Assembly: GCA_037974665.1 (NCBI GenBank) | Contig: CM075780.1 | Span: 4,622,501-4,686,500 of the forward strand | Source: Ehretia macrophylla | Lineage: Eukaryota; Streptophyta; Magnoliopsida; Boraginales; Ehretiaceae | Length of the DNA stretch: 64,000 bases | Reading direction: 5' to 3' | Shown here: positions 47,467 to 59,426 of the stretch, one piece after another | How positions within the stretch are numbered: the stretch's first letter is position 1 | Layout of the letters: every line of letters begins with the position of its first letter | Notes under the pieces: generated by a model | The model's database searches: none | Seen by the model: the letters and a program-made list of their open reading frames with translations, nothing else | What the model was told of the DNA's origin: nothing | Position numbers and translations under genes: made by a program

Positions 47467-47493
47467 ATATAGGAATTGTGCCCTCAACATGAC
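47467..47493 (+). promoter_or_regulatory. 5S upstream element, TATA-like version (example)
   Basis: ATATA at -27 to -23 and C at -1 before the gene at 47494; these are the upstream positions known to matter for plant 5S genes. The same version precedes 607, 1960, 26644, 29321, 32670, 35346, 42112, 44789, 46141 and 50878. Many other copies have ACGTAAAG at this place. The N, T and some other copies have CCTAGG. Confidence 0.6.
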
Positions 47494-47612
47494 GGGTGCG
47501 ATCATACCAGCACTAATGCACCGGATCCCATCAGAACTCCGAAGTTAAGCGTGCTTGGGCGAGAGTAGTACTAGGATGGGTGACCCCTTGGGAAATCCTC
47601 GTGTTACACCCC
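47494..47612 (+). rRNA. 5S: 5S rRNA gene copy, near consensus
   Basis: Three changes: C95T, G102A and G113A. Boxes A and IE intact. G113A breaks the C6:G113 pair. Confidence 0.92.
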
Positions 47613-47613
47613 C

Positions 47614-47628
47614 TTTTAAATTTTTTTT
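47614..47628 (+). terminator. Pol III terminator of a 5S gene (example)
   Basis: T4, AAA, T8 starting 2 nt after the gene. The first T4 is enough for plant Pol III and the T8 is a back-up. Both runs occur after essentially every copy; many have CAA between them instead of AAA. Confidence 0.8.
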
Positions 47629-48170
47629 GCCCTGGTTAGGGTTGCCAAGATACTTTATCCACCAAATCTCTATTACTGAATCCCACGGAACATTTGGCAA
47701 GAAAACTTCGCTTCACGTAGAGGCTGGGCCCGTAAACCGAGGGCGTAGGGTTTGTGACCAGGTCCCCGTCGCTCCGGTACCTATAACTTTTGATCCGTAA
47801 GGAGTTACGCAGCGCACAACATACCGTTGCAAAGCTCTTTGAGAGCTCTACGACGGGGCCAGCCAGCTTGCTCGCTGTGCTCCTTTTTGGAGCCCAAAAT
47901 CAAACGTTTTCATCATTTTCAGGCTACTTTTCTTCTTTTGTTCTGTTTTTCCGTCCCATATCATACGTCGTGAACTGTTAAAAGGATGACAACCTGAATC
48001 GCGGGACATTAAAGGGCCCTACAACGTGTCGATATCACGTCTTGCGAGGATGCTGCGTTGTTGAAGCTTATGTGTTGTCATTAAGCCCATTGGGCCTTTT
48101 GAATGGGCAATCTCTCTAGGCTGGGACTGTGAACAGTTAACACGTAAAGAAATTGTGCCCTCAACATGAC

Positions 48171-48289
48171 GGGTGCGATCATACCAGCATTAATGCACCG
48201 GATCCCATCAAAACTCTGAAGTTAAGCGTGCTTGGGCGAGAGTAGTACTAGGATGGGTGACCCCCTGGGAAGTCCTCGTGTTGCACCCC
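48171..48289 (+). rRNA. 5S: 5S rRNA gene copy, near consensus
   Basis: Three changes: C20T, G41A and C47T; control boxes intact. Flank is the ACGTAAAG version. Confidence 0.92.
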
Positions 48290-48846
48290 CTTTTCAATTT
48301 TTTTTGCCCTGGTTAGGGTTGCCACGATAGTTTATCCACCAAATCTCTATTACTGAAACCCACGGAACATTGGGCAAGACAACTTTGTTTCACGTAGAGG
48401 CTGGGCTCGCAAACCGAGGGCATAGGGTTTGTGACCAGATCTCCGTCGCTCCGGTGCCCATAACTTTTGATCCGTAAGGAGTTACGCGGCGCACAACTTA
48501 CCGTTGCAAAGCTTTCTAAGAGCTCTACGACGGGGGCAGCCAGCATGTTCACTTTGCCCGTTTTCGGAGCACAAAATCGAACGTTTTCATCATTTTCATG
48601 CTAGTTTCTTATTTTGCTCTGTTTTTCTGTCCCGGATCGTACGTCGTGAACTGTTAAAAGGACGACAACCTTTCTCGCGGGACATCAGAGGGCCTTACAA
48701 CGTGTCGATATCACATCTTGCAAGCATGCTGCGTTGTTGGAGCTGATGGGTTGTCGTTAAGCCCATTGGGCCTTTTGAATAGGCCATCTCTCTAGGCTGG
48801 GACTGTGAACAGTTAACACGTAAAGAAATTGTGCGCTCAACATGAC

Positions 48847-48965
48847 AGGTGCGATCATACCAGCACTAATGCACCGGATCCCATCAGAACTCTGAAGTTC
48901 AGCGTGCTTGGGCGAGAGTAGTACTAGGATGGGTGACCCCCTGGGAAGTCCTCGTGTAGCACCCC
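48847..48965 (+). rRNA. 5S: 5S rRNA gene copy
   Basis: Changes G1A, C47T, A54C and T112A. Confidence 0.9.
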
Positions 48966-49523
48966 CTTTTCAATTTTTTTTGCCTTGGTTAGGGTTGCTA
49001 GGATACTTTATCCACCAAATCTTTATTACTGAATCCCATGGAACACCGGGCAAGACAACTTCGCTTGACGTAGAGGCTAGGCCCGCAAACCGAGGGTGTA
49101 GGGTTTGTGACCAGGTCTCCGTCGCTCCGGTGCCCATAACTTTTGACCCGTAAGGAGTTACGCGGCGCACAACATACCGTTGCAAAGCTCTCTGAGAGCT
49201 CTACGACTGGCGCAGCCAGCATGCTCGCTGTGCCCATTTTTGGAGCCCTAAATTGAACGTTTTCATCAGTTTCTGGCCATTTTTCTTCTTTTGCTCTGTT
49301 TTTCCGTCCCAGATCGTACGTCGTGAACTGTTAAAAGGACGACAACCTGACTCGCGGGACATCAGAGGTCCCTACAACTTGTCAATATCACGTCTTGCAA
49401 GCATGCTGCGTTGTTGAAGCGGATGGGTTGTCGTTAAGCCTATTGGGCATTTTGAATGGGCCATCTCTCTAGGCTGGGACTGTGAAAAGTTAATACGTAA
49501 AGAAATTGTGCCCTCAACATGAC

Positions 49524-49642
49524 GGGTGCGATCATACCAGCACTCATGCACCGGATCCCATCAAAACTCCGAAGTTAAGCGTGCTTGGGCGAGAGTAGTA
49601 CTAGGATGGGTGACCCCCATGGAAGTCCTCGTGTAGCACTAC
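49524..49642 (+). rRNA. 5S: 5S rRNA gene copy with altered 3' end
   Basis: Changes A22C, G41A, T96A, G97T, T112A, C117T and C118A; helix I weakened. Confidence 0.9.
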
Positions 49643-50200
49643 ATTTTCAATTTTTTTTGCCCTGGTTAGGGTTGCCAAGATACTTTATCCACCATATCTC
49701 TATTGTTGTATCCCACACAACATTGGGCAAGACAACTTCGCTTCACATAGAGACTGGGCCCGCAAACCGAGGGCGTAGGGTTTGTGGCCAGTTCTCCGTC
49801 GCTCCGGTGCCGATAACTTTTGATCCGTAAGGAGTTACGCGGCGCACAACATACCGTTGCAAAGCCCTTTGAGAGCTCTACGATAGGGGTAGCCAGCTTG
49901 CTTGCTATGCCCCTTTTTGGAGCCCAAAATCGAACGTTTTTATCATTTTCAAGCTACTTTTCTTCTTTTGCTCTGTTTTTCCGTCCCGGATCGTACGTCG
50001 TGAACTGTAAAAAGGACGGCAACCTGACTCGCGGCATATCAGAAGGCCCTACAACGCGTCGACATCACGTCTTGCAAGCATGCTGTGTTGTTGAAGCGCA
50101 TGGGTTGTCGTTAAGCCCATTGGGCCTTTTGAATGGGCCATCTCTCTAGGCTGGGACTGTGAACAGTTAACACGTAAAGAAATTGTGCCCTCAACATGAC

Positions 50201-50319
50201 GGGTGCGATCATACCCGCCCTAATGCACTGGATCCCATCAGAACTCCGAAGTTAAGCGTGCTTGGGCGAGAGTAGTACTAGGATGGGTGACCCCTTGGGA
50301 AGTCCTCGTGTTGCACCCC
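50201..50319 (+). rRNA. 5S: 5S rRNA gene copy
   Basis: Changes A16C, A19C, C29T and C95T. Confidence 0.9.
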
Positions 50320-50877
50320 CTTTTAAATTTTTTTTGCCCTGGTTAGGGTTGCCAAGATACTTTATCCACCAAATCTCTATTACCGAATCCCACGGAACAT
50401 TGGGCAAGAAAGCTTCGCTTCACGTAGAGGCTGGGCCCGTAAGCCGAGGGCGTAGGGTTTGTGACCAGGTCTCCGTCGCTCTAGTGCCTATAACTTTTGA
50501 TCCGTAAGGAGTTACGCGGCACACAACATACCGTTCCAAAGCTCTTTGAGAGCTCTACGATGGGGGCAGCCAGCTTGCTTGCTATGCCCCTTTTTGGAGC
50601 CCAAAATCGAACATTTTTATCATTTTCAGGCTACTTTTCTTCTTTTGCTCTGTTTTTCCGTCCCGGATCATACGTCGTGAACTGTTAAAAGGACGACAAC
50701 CTGACTCGCGGGACATCAGAGGGCCCTACAACGTGTCGATATCACGTATTGCGAGGATGCTGCGTTGTTGAAGCTTATGGGTTGTCGTTAAGCCCATTGG
50801 GCCTTTTGAATGGGCCATTTCCCTAGGCTGGGACTGTGAACCGTTAACACATATAGGAATTGTGCCCTCAACATGAC

Positions 50878-50996
50878 GGGTGCGATCCTACCAGCACTAA
50901 TTCACCGGATCCCATCATAACTTCGAAGTTAAGCGTGCTTGGGCGAGAGTAGTACTAGGATGGGTTACCCCCTGGGAAGTCCTCGTGTTGCACCCC
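50878..50996 (+). rRNA. 5S: 5S rRNA gene copy
   Basis: Changes A11C, G25T, G41T, C46T and G89T (box C). TATA-like flank. Confidence 0.9.
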
Positions 50997-51553
50997 CTTT
51001 TAAATTTTTTTGCCCTGGTTAGGGTTGCCAAGATACTTTATCCACCAAATCTATATTAATGAATCTCATGGAACAATGGGCAAGACAACTTCGTTTCACA
51101 TAGAGGCTGTGCTCGCAAACCGAGGGCATAGGGTTTGTGACCAGGTCTCCGTCGCTCCGGTGCCCATAACTTTTGATCCGTAAGGAGTTACGCGGCGCAC
51201 AGTATACTGTTACAAAGCTCTCTAAGAGCTCTACGATGGGGGCAGCCAAAACGCTCGGTGGACCCCTTTTTGGAGCCCAAAGTCGAACGTTTTCATCAGT
51301 TTCAAGCAACTTTTCTTCTTTTGCTCTGTTTTTCCGTCTCTGATCGTACGTCGTGAACTGTTAAAAGGACGACAACTTGACTCGCGGGACATCAGAGGGC
51401 ACTACAACGTGTCGATATCACGTCTTGGAAGCGTGCTGCGTTGTTGAAGCTGATGGGTTGTCGTTAAGCCCATTGGGCCTTTTGAATGGGCCATCTCTCT
51501 AGGCTGGGACTGTGAACAGTTAACACGTAAAGAAATTGTGCCCTCAACAAGTC

Positions 51554-51671
51554 GGGTGCGATCATACCATCACTAATGCATCGGATCCCATCAGAACTCC
51601 GAAGTTAAGCGTGCTTGGACGAGAGTAGTACTAGGATGGGTGACCCTTGGGAAGTCCTCGTGTTGTACCCC
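51554..51671 (+). rRNA. 5S: 5S rRNA gene copy with 1-nt deletion, next to element 2
   Basis: 118 nt: one C missing in box C. Also G17T, C28T, G66A and C114T. Element 2 begins 34 bp after its 3' end, just past the T-run terminator. Confidence 0.88.
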
Positions 51672-51699
51672 CTTTTAAATTTTTTTTGCCGTAGTTAGG

Positions 51700-51704
51700 G
51701 ATGC
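51700..51704 (+). other. Target-site duplication of element 2, left copy (GATGC)
   Basis: Partner GTTGC at 63601-63605. They differ at one base; GTTGC is the usual array sequence and GATGC occurs elsewhere in the array. Confidence 0.6.
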
Positions 51705-54700
51705 TGTCACGCCCCAACCCGGCCTATAAAGGTTAGACTAGGGTGTGATCTAAACATTCAAGTCCTTTCACATTCTTAATCATTCTAGGAGGTTTAACAC
51801 TTAACGTTTTATTCTAGACTCCAAATTTTTTTCGGAAATCCGGCAGCATAACGGCTGTACTTGGGCTCTTTGTTTTGACCTATGTTTTCTAACAGCCTCA
51901 AACTTTCAATTCAAGTTCATTCCCGACTAGAGTTTACTATTTTATCATCGATTGAATTGCTTATTGGTTATTTCGACGTCCCGTTTGATTTATAACCTAG
52001 CATGGTGCTATGTCTCGTTTGTCCATTTATTCTCGTTTCAAAATATACATGTTGATCTTAGCTTATTAGCGAGTACCTGTTGAGTTTGGATAAGTTCATT
52101 TACCTATTCCTCAACTAAGCATCATAACCTGTGATAGATACTAGCGGTAGTAAAAGCAAAATGATCATAGTGGTGTCATGTCTAGTATCGGTCTACTTAA
52201 AAATAAGTACAAACCAAAATTAGACCCCAAATTACAACGGGGGTCTTTTACATTAGCAACAACAAGCAACATAAGATAAATGGTCTTCAAGCAGCACAAA
52301 ATACACAAGTAGTCACGTTCATGCAAAACAACAATAACAGGCAATCACTCCAGGGGTTCATCATTAGGTACATTATGCTCAGGTTCCTGTACCTGTTCTT
52401 CTTCACCTGAAATGATAAAAGAGGGTGAGTCCTTATGAACTCAGCGAGGGGAAACGAGAAATAAATTTTGAAACTCATTTTCCGGTTCAATTTATGAAAA
52501 CCCCTTTTTTAAAACGTGTAACGTATTACAAATAATATGGTAAGCAATTATAAGAAACAAATCGAGAAACGGATACAATTACCAATCATTTCAAGGATAC
52601 GGTGAGCATTTGCTCTCAATTTCAATTTCGAATCATTTGGTGCGGCCGACTTCAATAACCCGCTTATCACTCCCAATTGGGTGTACTCCGGATGTACCCC
52701 GAAACCTACGACCCAACTCTCCGAGGATGAAATGCCAAGCGAGAGAGGGAATTAGACCATGGTAGTCACGGTAACACCGGCAAGCCCGTTGCCGCCCGGC
52801 GTGTGTGAAACACTACCATGCCACACGAAAGGTTGCAACCTCGTATGCAATGAACATTTATAACATTTAACATATCACATTAGGAGGGCAACAAAGTAGG
52901 TTTCCTCCGAACAGTTATAAGATCTCACGTTGTCAAGTAGTCAAACAAGGCACGATAAGGCAAGTTATTTCACTTGAAAGGCATATAGAGTCATATGAAC
53001 ATCAAACGGGCAGCCATGTAACACATGTAAAACAGGCCATATAACTCATTAAGAAGCTCATATAATTAAGTGATACGAATTATTCAACATGCAACAACAT
53101 TTACGTGGGTTCGGTAGCAAGAAAAGCTTATTTGACAACATGCAATCGTCAAAACCAAAATTAAAGTTATAACACATTTACGGGCAGCCCACTAAGCATA
53201 TAATTTCCACACAATAACCAAGAGATCAACACTTAGCAAAGCTACCTAGTCATTAGGGTTTCTATTTCATGCTTATTCGTGTGATTAAAACCCTAAGTCA
53301 ACTCAAAGTCATTATCAAGTCATGCATCATTCCATTCAAGCATCCTCAAGTACTAAAAACAGTCCACGCAATATTACAACATCATAATTCCAAGCAATTA
53401 GCACCACAAGAGAAGTTACAATAGTTTTCCATGCATATAGCTAAGTGAAACACTCACTGCAATAGGCTATTTTCTTACAATCAATCGGGCAAGCAAACAA
53501 TCTCCAAATTCAGTGAATAAGATTTCAAATTAAAGCTTAAGAAGTTAACTAAATTCAGAAACAAACCTTGCGTCCATTGGAGTTCAGAATCATTAGTTAT
53601 AGCCGAAACAGTGAGGTAGCACAAAACTGTCCAGATTTGCACACTTTTCAGAAATTGATGTTTTTGAGGTCCTTAGTGTCATTTTTAGCTTTGGTCCATT
53701 TCTGAAAAAATTGTCCAGAACTGAAAAATATAGCAGCACACCAAATTTCATGTATTTTGGACAATATTTACTAAGTCAAATATGGTTCGTTCCACAAGGT
53801 CAGTGCATCTGCCAAAACCTGATTCATTTTTCCAGATTTCCAGATTTGGTCACATTTTAATGATTTGTCATTTTGAGGACCTTAGAATCAAAATTAGCTT
53901 CGGCCTATTTCTGGGAAAAATGTTCAAAACTGTCAAAACTAGTCACCCACCAATTTTAAAGCATTTTCAACATCATTTTCTTAGCTAAACGTACCTCGAA
54001 CAGACGGGTCAGAGAGCTGTCACAAGAATTCGACTTCACCTAGCATCATTTTCAAGCCAAGATCTTGCCATGCATGGTTGTTTAAGCTCATGAACGACCA
54101 CATAACTCAAGTACAGAAGCAAATATACACATTTATGAACATGCATGTGAAATTTCAAAGAGTTTTCAAAAGCTTTTAACTCTCACCTTTGCAATCAATC
54201 AAAAGATGCACAACAACCTTGTTGAAGCTCAAATCTTCTCCTTTTCTTTGCCTAGCCGAAATCCTACTAGCTTTTCTCTATTTTTCCTAGCTTAATAAGC
54301 AATCTCTTAGTGCATGCAAGTAATTAGAACTTGAAGAAAAGAAATGGATGCTTAGTAACTCACCTAGGCCGAAATGAAGCTTCAAATGCACATGCAAGAG
54401 TGATTTCGAGCTCTAGCTTGTTTGCTTGGGTTTCTCGATGCCTACTCGACCTTGCTCAACCAAGATGTGAAGAAGACAAACCAAGGAGGTAGAAAACTCA
54501 GCCAAGAACCGAAAATGGAGAGAGAGAACGAAGAGGAAAGAGAAATGTGAAGAAAGAAATGAAGAAAATGACAAACAAGGAAGCCTTTTGCATCTTCAAG
54601 GGGAATGTCGGCCTTGGGCTTCAAAAATTCTGTATTTGTGTCTCCAATGTGATATTTTGAAATTGCTAGGATGGGCAAGGATGAAGTGGCCGAAAATTTG

Positions 54701-55263
54701 TGCAAGTGGAAGGATTTTTGAGCAATTTTTAATGCCTTTGTGTCATAAATTGTCTTGGCATGCATTAGAATAAAGAAATTTTGCTCAAACCTTGTGCATG
54801 ACCATGGTATGGTCGGCCAAGGCTAATAAAATGGCTGAATTTGTGTCATATTTTGGGTGTTAATTGTTGTGTGTTGAAAATGCAAAAAGAACAAAGAATA
54901 AAGAATAAGGAATGTCTAGTGTTTGGTGCATTTTTGTCTTCTAGTGAAAGGAATTTGGATTATTATATTGTTAGTGGATTTTGTAGGATTGTTTAATAGT
55001 CTAGTGCTTCGTGTAAGATGCTATCTTGATTAGTGTGAAGACACGCTTTCCTAGGTTTAGGGAACGCACTTTGAGGTAGGACACGAACTACGAGACGAAC
55101 GCACATTTTTTAAGTAAACGCACGTAACCCTATATGAATGCACAAAATTCAATGCAAGGCACACAAAACTAAATACAATTCTCAAACCTAGGTCATGGCA
55201 CGCACATCTAGGTTAAGGCATGCAAAACGAGGTATCGCACGCAATTCGGGGTCGGGCCTCACA
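51705..55263 (-). repeat. Element 2 3' LTR
   Basis: 3559 bp with TG...CA ends. Hand comparison with 60043-63600 gives about 3 mismatches over the first ~250 bp but about 18 over ~345 bp around 53650-53995. No gene; the frame at 54442-54765 (minus) recurs in the other LTR but has no recognised domain. Confidence 0.93.
52426..52443 (-). promoter_or_regulatory. TGAGT/ACTCA hairpin module, element 2 3' LTR
   Basis: Counterpart of 10469-10486; on the minus strand followed by CCCTCTTTTATCATTTCAGG. Confidence 0.5.
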
Positions 55264-55276
55264 TCCTCCCCTCCTT
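55264..55276 (-). other. Polypurine tract, element 2
   Basis: Minus-strand AAGGAGGGGAGGA abutting the 3' LTR, identical to element 1. Confidence 0.88.
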
Positions 55277-55297
55277 AAAAGAATTTCGTCACGAAAT

Positions 55298-55612
55298 TCA
55301 ATATTTACCTTGAAATAAAGCTGGATATTGCTGCTCCATCTGGTCTCGCCTTTCCCACGTTGCTTCTTCAACTCCATGATGATCCCACAACACTTCCACC
55401 ATAGGTATAGTTCTGTTGCGCAACTCCCGATCCTGCTGGTCTAAGATCCGAATGGGCTTCTCCTCGTAAGACAAGTTTTCCCGAAGCTGCAATGGCTCAG
55501 GCTCCAAGATATGCGACGGGTCAGGATGATACTTCCGCAGCATCGATACATGAAAGACGTCATGAATATTGGAGAGGTTCTGGGGTAGACGCCAACTTGC
55601 CAATCTTCTCAA
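55298..55612 (-). pseudogene. pol: Element 2 end of integrase and chromodomain (frameshifted part)
   Basis: Continues LPQNLSNIHDVFHVSMLRKYHPDP and then the chromodomain (KPIRILDQQDRELRNR...VLWDHHGVEEATWERRD), ending at the natural stop after GKY. It is out of frame with the integrase core because 11 bases (within KLAYRLALP) are missing at about 55588. The chromodomain itself looks whole. Confidence 0.85.
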
Positions 55613-56513
55613 CTATCTCAAACGGTCCTACAAATCTCGGGCTCAACTTTCCACCTTTGCCATGTTTAATCAGTCCCCTCCGGGGTGATATCTTCAAGAA
55701 CACCTTGTCGCCAACCTCAAATTCGAGACTCCGTCTTCGTCGGTCTGCATAACTCTTCTGCCTGCTCTGGGCGGTAAGCATCCGTTTCTGAATGAGGTGG
55801 ATGTTATCAACAGTCTTCATCAGTTCAGGTAAAAGGGTCGGGTCAAAAGTCTTCGTCTCACCTACTTCATCCCAGTAAAGTAGTGATCGACATTTCCGTC
55901 CATACAACGCCTCAAACGGTGCCATCTCGATAGTGGCCTGGTAACTGTTATTATAAGCGAACTCCGCTAAAGCCAGATATTTCTCCCAACTTTTCCCGAA
56001 GTCTAGAATACATGCCCTCAGCATATCCTCCAAAATCTGAATAGTCCTCTCCGATTGACCGTCCGTCTGAGGGTGATAAGCCGTGCTAAAACTCAATTTC
56101 GTCCCCAAAGCTTCCTGCAATCTCTTCCAAAATCGGGAAGTAAAACGAGGATCCCTATCCGATACAATACTCATAGGCATCCCGTACAGTCTTACAATCT
56201 CCGCCACATACATATCTCCCAATTCCTCGGGACTATCCTCCTTGTTCATCGGTAAAAAGTGTGCCGACTTAGTCAATCTATCCACTATAACCCAAACGGC
56301 GTCACGACCCTTTTGTGATCTGGGTAGGTCCATAACAAAATCCATAGTGATATGTTCCCATTTCCATTGGGGAATCTCCAACGGCTGAAGTAAACCTGCG
56401 GGTCGTTGATGTTCTGCTTTGACTCTCTGGCAAGTCAAACACCGTGCTACAAACTCCGCAATTTCTCTTTTCATGTTATTCCACCAATAGTGTTGCTTCA
56501 AATCCCGATACAT
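55560..56513 (-). pseudogene. pol: Element 2 integrase core
   Basis: Cys pair of the HHCC domain at residues 25 and 28; the His pair lies just upstream of this Met. Catalytic residues D58 (ITMDF), D119 (VSDRD) and E155 (QSERT) are all present with the D-35-E spacing. SPRFVGPFEIVEKIGKLA starts the GPY/F module, then the frame is lost at the 11-base deletion. This is the best-preserved integrase core in the window. Confidence 0.87.
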
Positions 56514-56669
56514 CTTTGTTCCGCCGGGGTGAATAGTATATCTAGAATTATGCGCTTCCTCAAGAATCTTCTTTTTCAGCTCTGGCTCATTGGGAACACA
56601 AACTCGGTTCCTAAACTTCCAAATACCATCATCATGAAACTTGAAATCTGCATTGCTTTCCTTAATCTT

Positions 56670-56942
56670 TTAAAATTGTTGGTCCTTCTGTTGAACCTCT
56701 CGTAATTCAGAAAACAAGGTCGACTGAACTTGGGTAGTGGCAAAAAGTAACCCCTTCTGAGTCAATTGTGGTTTCCATAGAAACGCTTCCTCCAACAACT
56801 CCTGCACCTTGACTTCCAGTTTTGCCATGCTTGCTTTTCTGCTTAAGGCATCTGCAACTACGTTCGCCTTACCGAGCACATAATTAATTGAGCAGTTATA
56901 ATCATCCAAAAGCTCCATCCATCGCCTTTGCCTCATATTCAA
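56670..56942 (-). pseudogene. pol: Element 2 RNase H C-terminus and tether
   Basis: [20 protein letters not shown], then VVADALSRK with the last RNase H Asp. It is shifted from the preceding block by one extra A near 56946-56951. Ends at TAA 56670-56672, where element 1 has a Gln codon. Confidence 0.83.
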
Positions 56943-57525
56943 CTCCTTTTTGAGAAAACAAGTATTTCAAGCTCTTATGATTGGTAAATACCTCCAATTT
57001 GTTACCCCACATACAATGCCTCCATTTCTTGAGTGCAAACACAATAGCCGCTAATTCCAAATCATGCGTCGGGTAATTCATCTCATACGGCTTTGGTTTC
57101 CTAGAGGCATAAGCAATCACTCTTCCATTTTGCATCAACACACATCCCAATCCATCTTTCGAAGCATCGCTATAGATTACAAAACCTTGACTCCCTTCAG
57201 GCAATGCAAGAACTGGTACGGTGGTCAATCTTTTCTTCAACTCTTGGAAGCTGTTCTCACACTTATCATCCCACACCAACTTGGTTTTCTTTTGAGTGAG
57301 CTTTGTAAGCGGTCCTGCATTCTTAGAGAAATACTTCATGAACCTCCGATAATAGCCGGCTAGACCAAGAAAACTACGAACTTTAGTGACATTTTCCGGC
57401 TTCTTCCAAGACATCACTGCATCGATCTTTGCTGGATCTACAGCTATTCCCTCTTGGGATATGATATGCCCCAAAAATGCAATCTGCTGCAACCAAAATT
57501 CACATTTGCTAAACTTTGCATACAA
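56902..57525 (-). pseudogene. pol: Element 2 RT connection and RNase H
   Basis: [20 protein letters not shown] and [12 protein letters not shown] belong to the RT thumb. The RNase H acidic residues in YSDAS and DLELAA are present; the FTDHKSL motif reads FTNHKSL, so one catalytic Asp is replaced by Asn. The frame derails after LFSQK by a one-base insertion. Confidence 0.85.
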
Positions 57526-57543
57526 TCGATGCTCTCGAAGTTT

Positions 57544-58185
57544 CTACAGTACCAACCGCAGATGTTGCTCATGCTCCGCCTCCGATTTCGAGTATACCAA
57601 AATATCATCAATGAAGATCACCACAAATTGGTCCAAGTAGGGTTGAAACACCCTATGCATCAAATCCATAAAGGCTGTAGGGGCATTAGTTAGTCCAAAA
57701 GGCATCACCACATATTCGTAGTGCCCATATCTCGTCATGAAAGCCGTTTTAGGCACATCTTCCTTCTTGATCCGCAACTGATAATATCCTTGCCTCAAGT
57801 CGAGTTTCGAATACACTTTGGCTCCTTGCAGTTGAACAAATAACTCGTCAATCAGGGGAAGTGGGTATTTATTCTTGACAGTCACTTGGTTCAAACCTCG
57901 ATAGTCAATGCATAGCCTCAACGTTCCGTCTTTCTTCTTAACAAATAGCACGGGCGCACCCCACGGTGAAGAGCTTGGTTGTACAAATCCCTTCTTCAGC
58001 AATCCCTGTAACTGGTCCTTCAATTCTTGTAGCTCGGCCGGTGCCATACGATAGGGAGCTTTTGATATCGGCTGGGTGCCAGGTAGCAACTCTATAACAA
58101 ACTCGATCTCCCGATTTGGGGGTAAACCGGGTAATTCTTCAGGGAATACATCTGCATAGTCTTTGATCACAGGCATCTCCTCCAA
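57544..58185 (-). pseudogene. pol: Element 2 reverse transcriptase palm and fingers
   Basis: Contains [83 protein letters not shown] and the [11 protein letters not shown] active site. Ends at TAG 57544-57546, where element 1 has Gln. Upstream a TAA at 58216-58218 replaces a Tyr codon, and a one-base deletion near 58381 separates it from the protease frame. Confidence 0.86.
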
Positions 58186-58343
58186 CTTAGCTTTATCCGA
58201 CGGCTTGTTGATAAGTTAAGCCAAGTATCCGATGCATCCTTTCCTTAAGGACTTCACTGCTTTTGTAGATGAAATGATGGAACTCCCGGTGAAATCTCTT
58301 CGGCCCAAAGCCTCTAGTATTGGTTGATCAGGTACCCGGAACG

Positions 58344-59225
58344 TTATAATCTTCGCCCGGCAATCCAATTGGACATGATGTTTGCCAGCCAGTCCATCCC
58401 TAAAATGACCTCGTAGTCTCGAAAAGGTAATACAATAAGATTGGCCGAGAATTCCCTATCCTTAATTTGGATTTTACATGCTTTACAAGCTGAACTAGTT
58501 ACAAGTTTAGAACCCATTGGAGTACCAACTTCTACTTCATACGGCAAACATACAACTTTCAATTTCACACGTTCCACACATAAGGGAGTAATAAATGAAT
58601 GAGTAGCACCCGGATCAATTAACACCTTAACAGGTTGATTCAGTATGAAGAATGTACCTTCAACAACATCGGTCTCATCTGGAATCTCCTCGCACTCGAT
58701 AGCATAAGCTCGAGCCTGGACTCTAGGAACTGGAGTCTTGCCTCTACCAGCTGGTTTAACCTTATTTTGTCCCCTTTGCCATTTAGGGAAATCCTTAACC
58801 CAGTGCTGATCGCTGCCACAACCTATACATCGTCCCAATTTCCTCCAACACTGGGCCTCAGTTTGACCCTTCCTGCTACAGTGAGAACAAGTAACAGTCT
58901 GAGAAGCAGGTGAACTACCTGTGGATCCGCGGGTGGAAGAGGTTGATGGCGCTTTAGTCGGCCCACGGTTATTCACTGACCTATTCTGGCTCTGACCTTG
59001 ACCGCGACTCTGACTCTGGAATTTCCTCTGCTGGCCTGGAGGCTGGTAAGGTTTCTTGTTTGGCTGACTCGAACCGGCTCCATCTAGTTTCCTCTTCTCA
59101 ACTCGAGAGGCAGCAGCAAAGAGGGCAGAGTAAGTAGCGAAGTCATGAGAAGCTAACTGATCCTGAATCTCTGGCCTCAAACCAACAGTAAATTTCCACA
59201 TCTTTGCCTCTGGAGTAGAAACCAT
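58344..59225 (-). pseudogene. gag-pol: Element 2 end of gag, zinc knuckles and protease
   Basis: End of the Gag domain (KMWKFTVGLRPEIQDQL), basic linker, then two zinc knuckles: CSHCSRKGQTEAQC, with the zinc His replaced by Gln, and CIGCGSDQHWVKDF, with the last Cys replaced by Phe. The protease has VLIDPGATHSFI and ILGMDWLA, after which a missing A shifts the frame. Here gag and protease lie in one frame, which shows the intact element used a single reading frame. Confidence 0.85.
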
Positions 59226-59426
59226 ATACTGAGCATAACGGGATAGTCAGTCAAAACGAGCCTCGTACTGGGCCACCGTCATATTACCCTGGGTCAAGTG
59301 CATGAACTCCTCGATCCGCCTCTGCCTGGAAACTGCAGGTACATATTTCTCCTTAAAGGCCTTAACGAAATTACCCCACAAGCGAGGTATCTGATCAGTC
59401 TCCCACAGTGCCTCTACAGTGTGCCA

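Larger units (their letters stand above)
21142..51704 (+). repeat. 5S rDNA tandem array, second segment (46 genes)
   Basis: Forty-six plus-strand 5S genes at ~677-bp spacing. It starts in the GGCCCA block of a spacer at element 3's outer edge and ends in the early spacer at element 2. Gene variants and spacer markers recur in order, showing blocks of about nine units. The series 24613-29320 matches 30639-35345 (offset ~6026) and 40081-44788 (offset ~15,468). Shorter periods of about 646 and 643 come from spacer deletions. Units at 36699, 38052 and 39405 belong to a 1353-bp dimer repeat. Nothing other than 5S genes and spacer was seen. Confidence 0.95.

Noticed and set aside
1345..50507. Repeated ~81-residue open frames beginning in the 5S genes (G(E/K)SSTRMGDPLGSP...) and their antisense partners
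   Set aside because: They start inside the 5S gene and run into the spacer, recur in every unit and are disrupted in many. They follow from the repeat and show no codon-level conservation apart from it.
21142..51704. CRISPR-like or satellite array
   Set aside because: Spacing is regular, but the repeated unit contains a full plant 5S gene with Pol III boxes and terminators, and the spacers are homologous to each other. It is 5S rDNA, not CRISPR or an unrelated satellite.
54442..54765. 107-residue minus-strand frame with a serine-rich hydrophobic tail, also at 62779-63102
   Set aside because: Present in both LTRs of element 2 only as part of the LTR. In element 1 the same stretch is not open over its length, so there is no sign of protein constraint.
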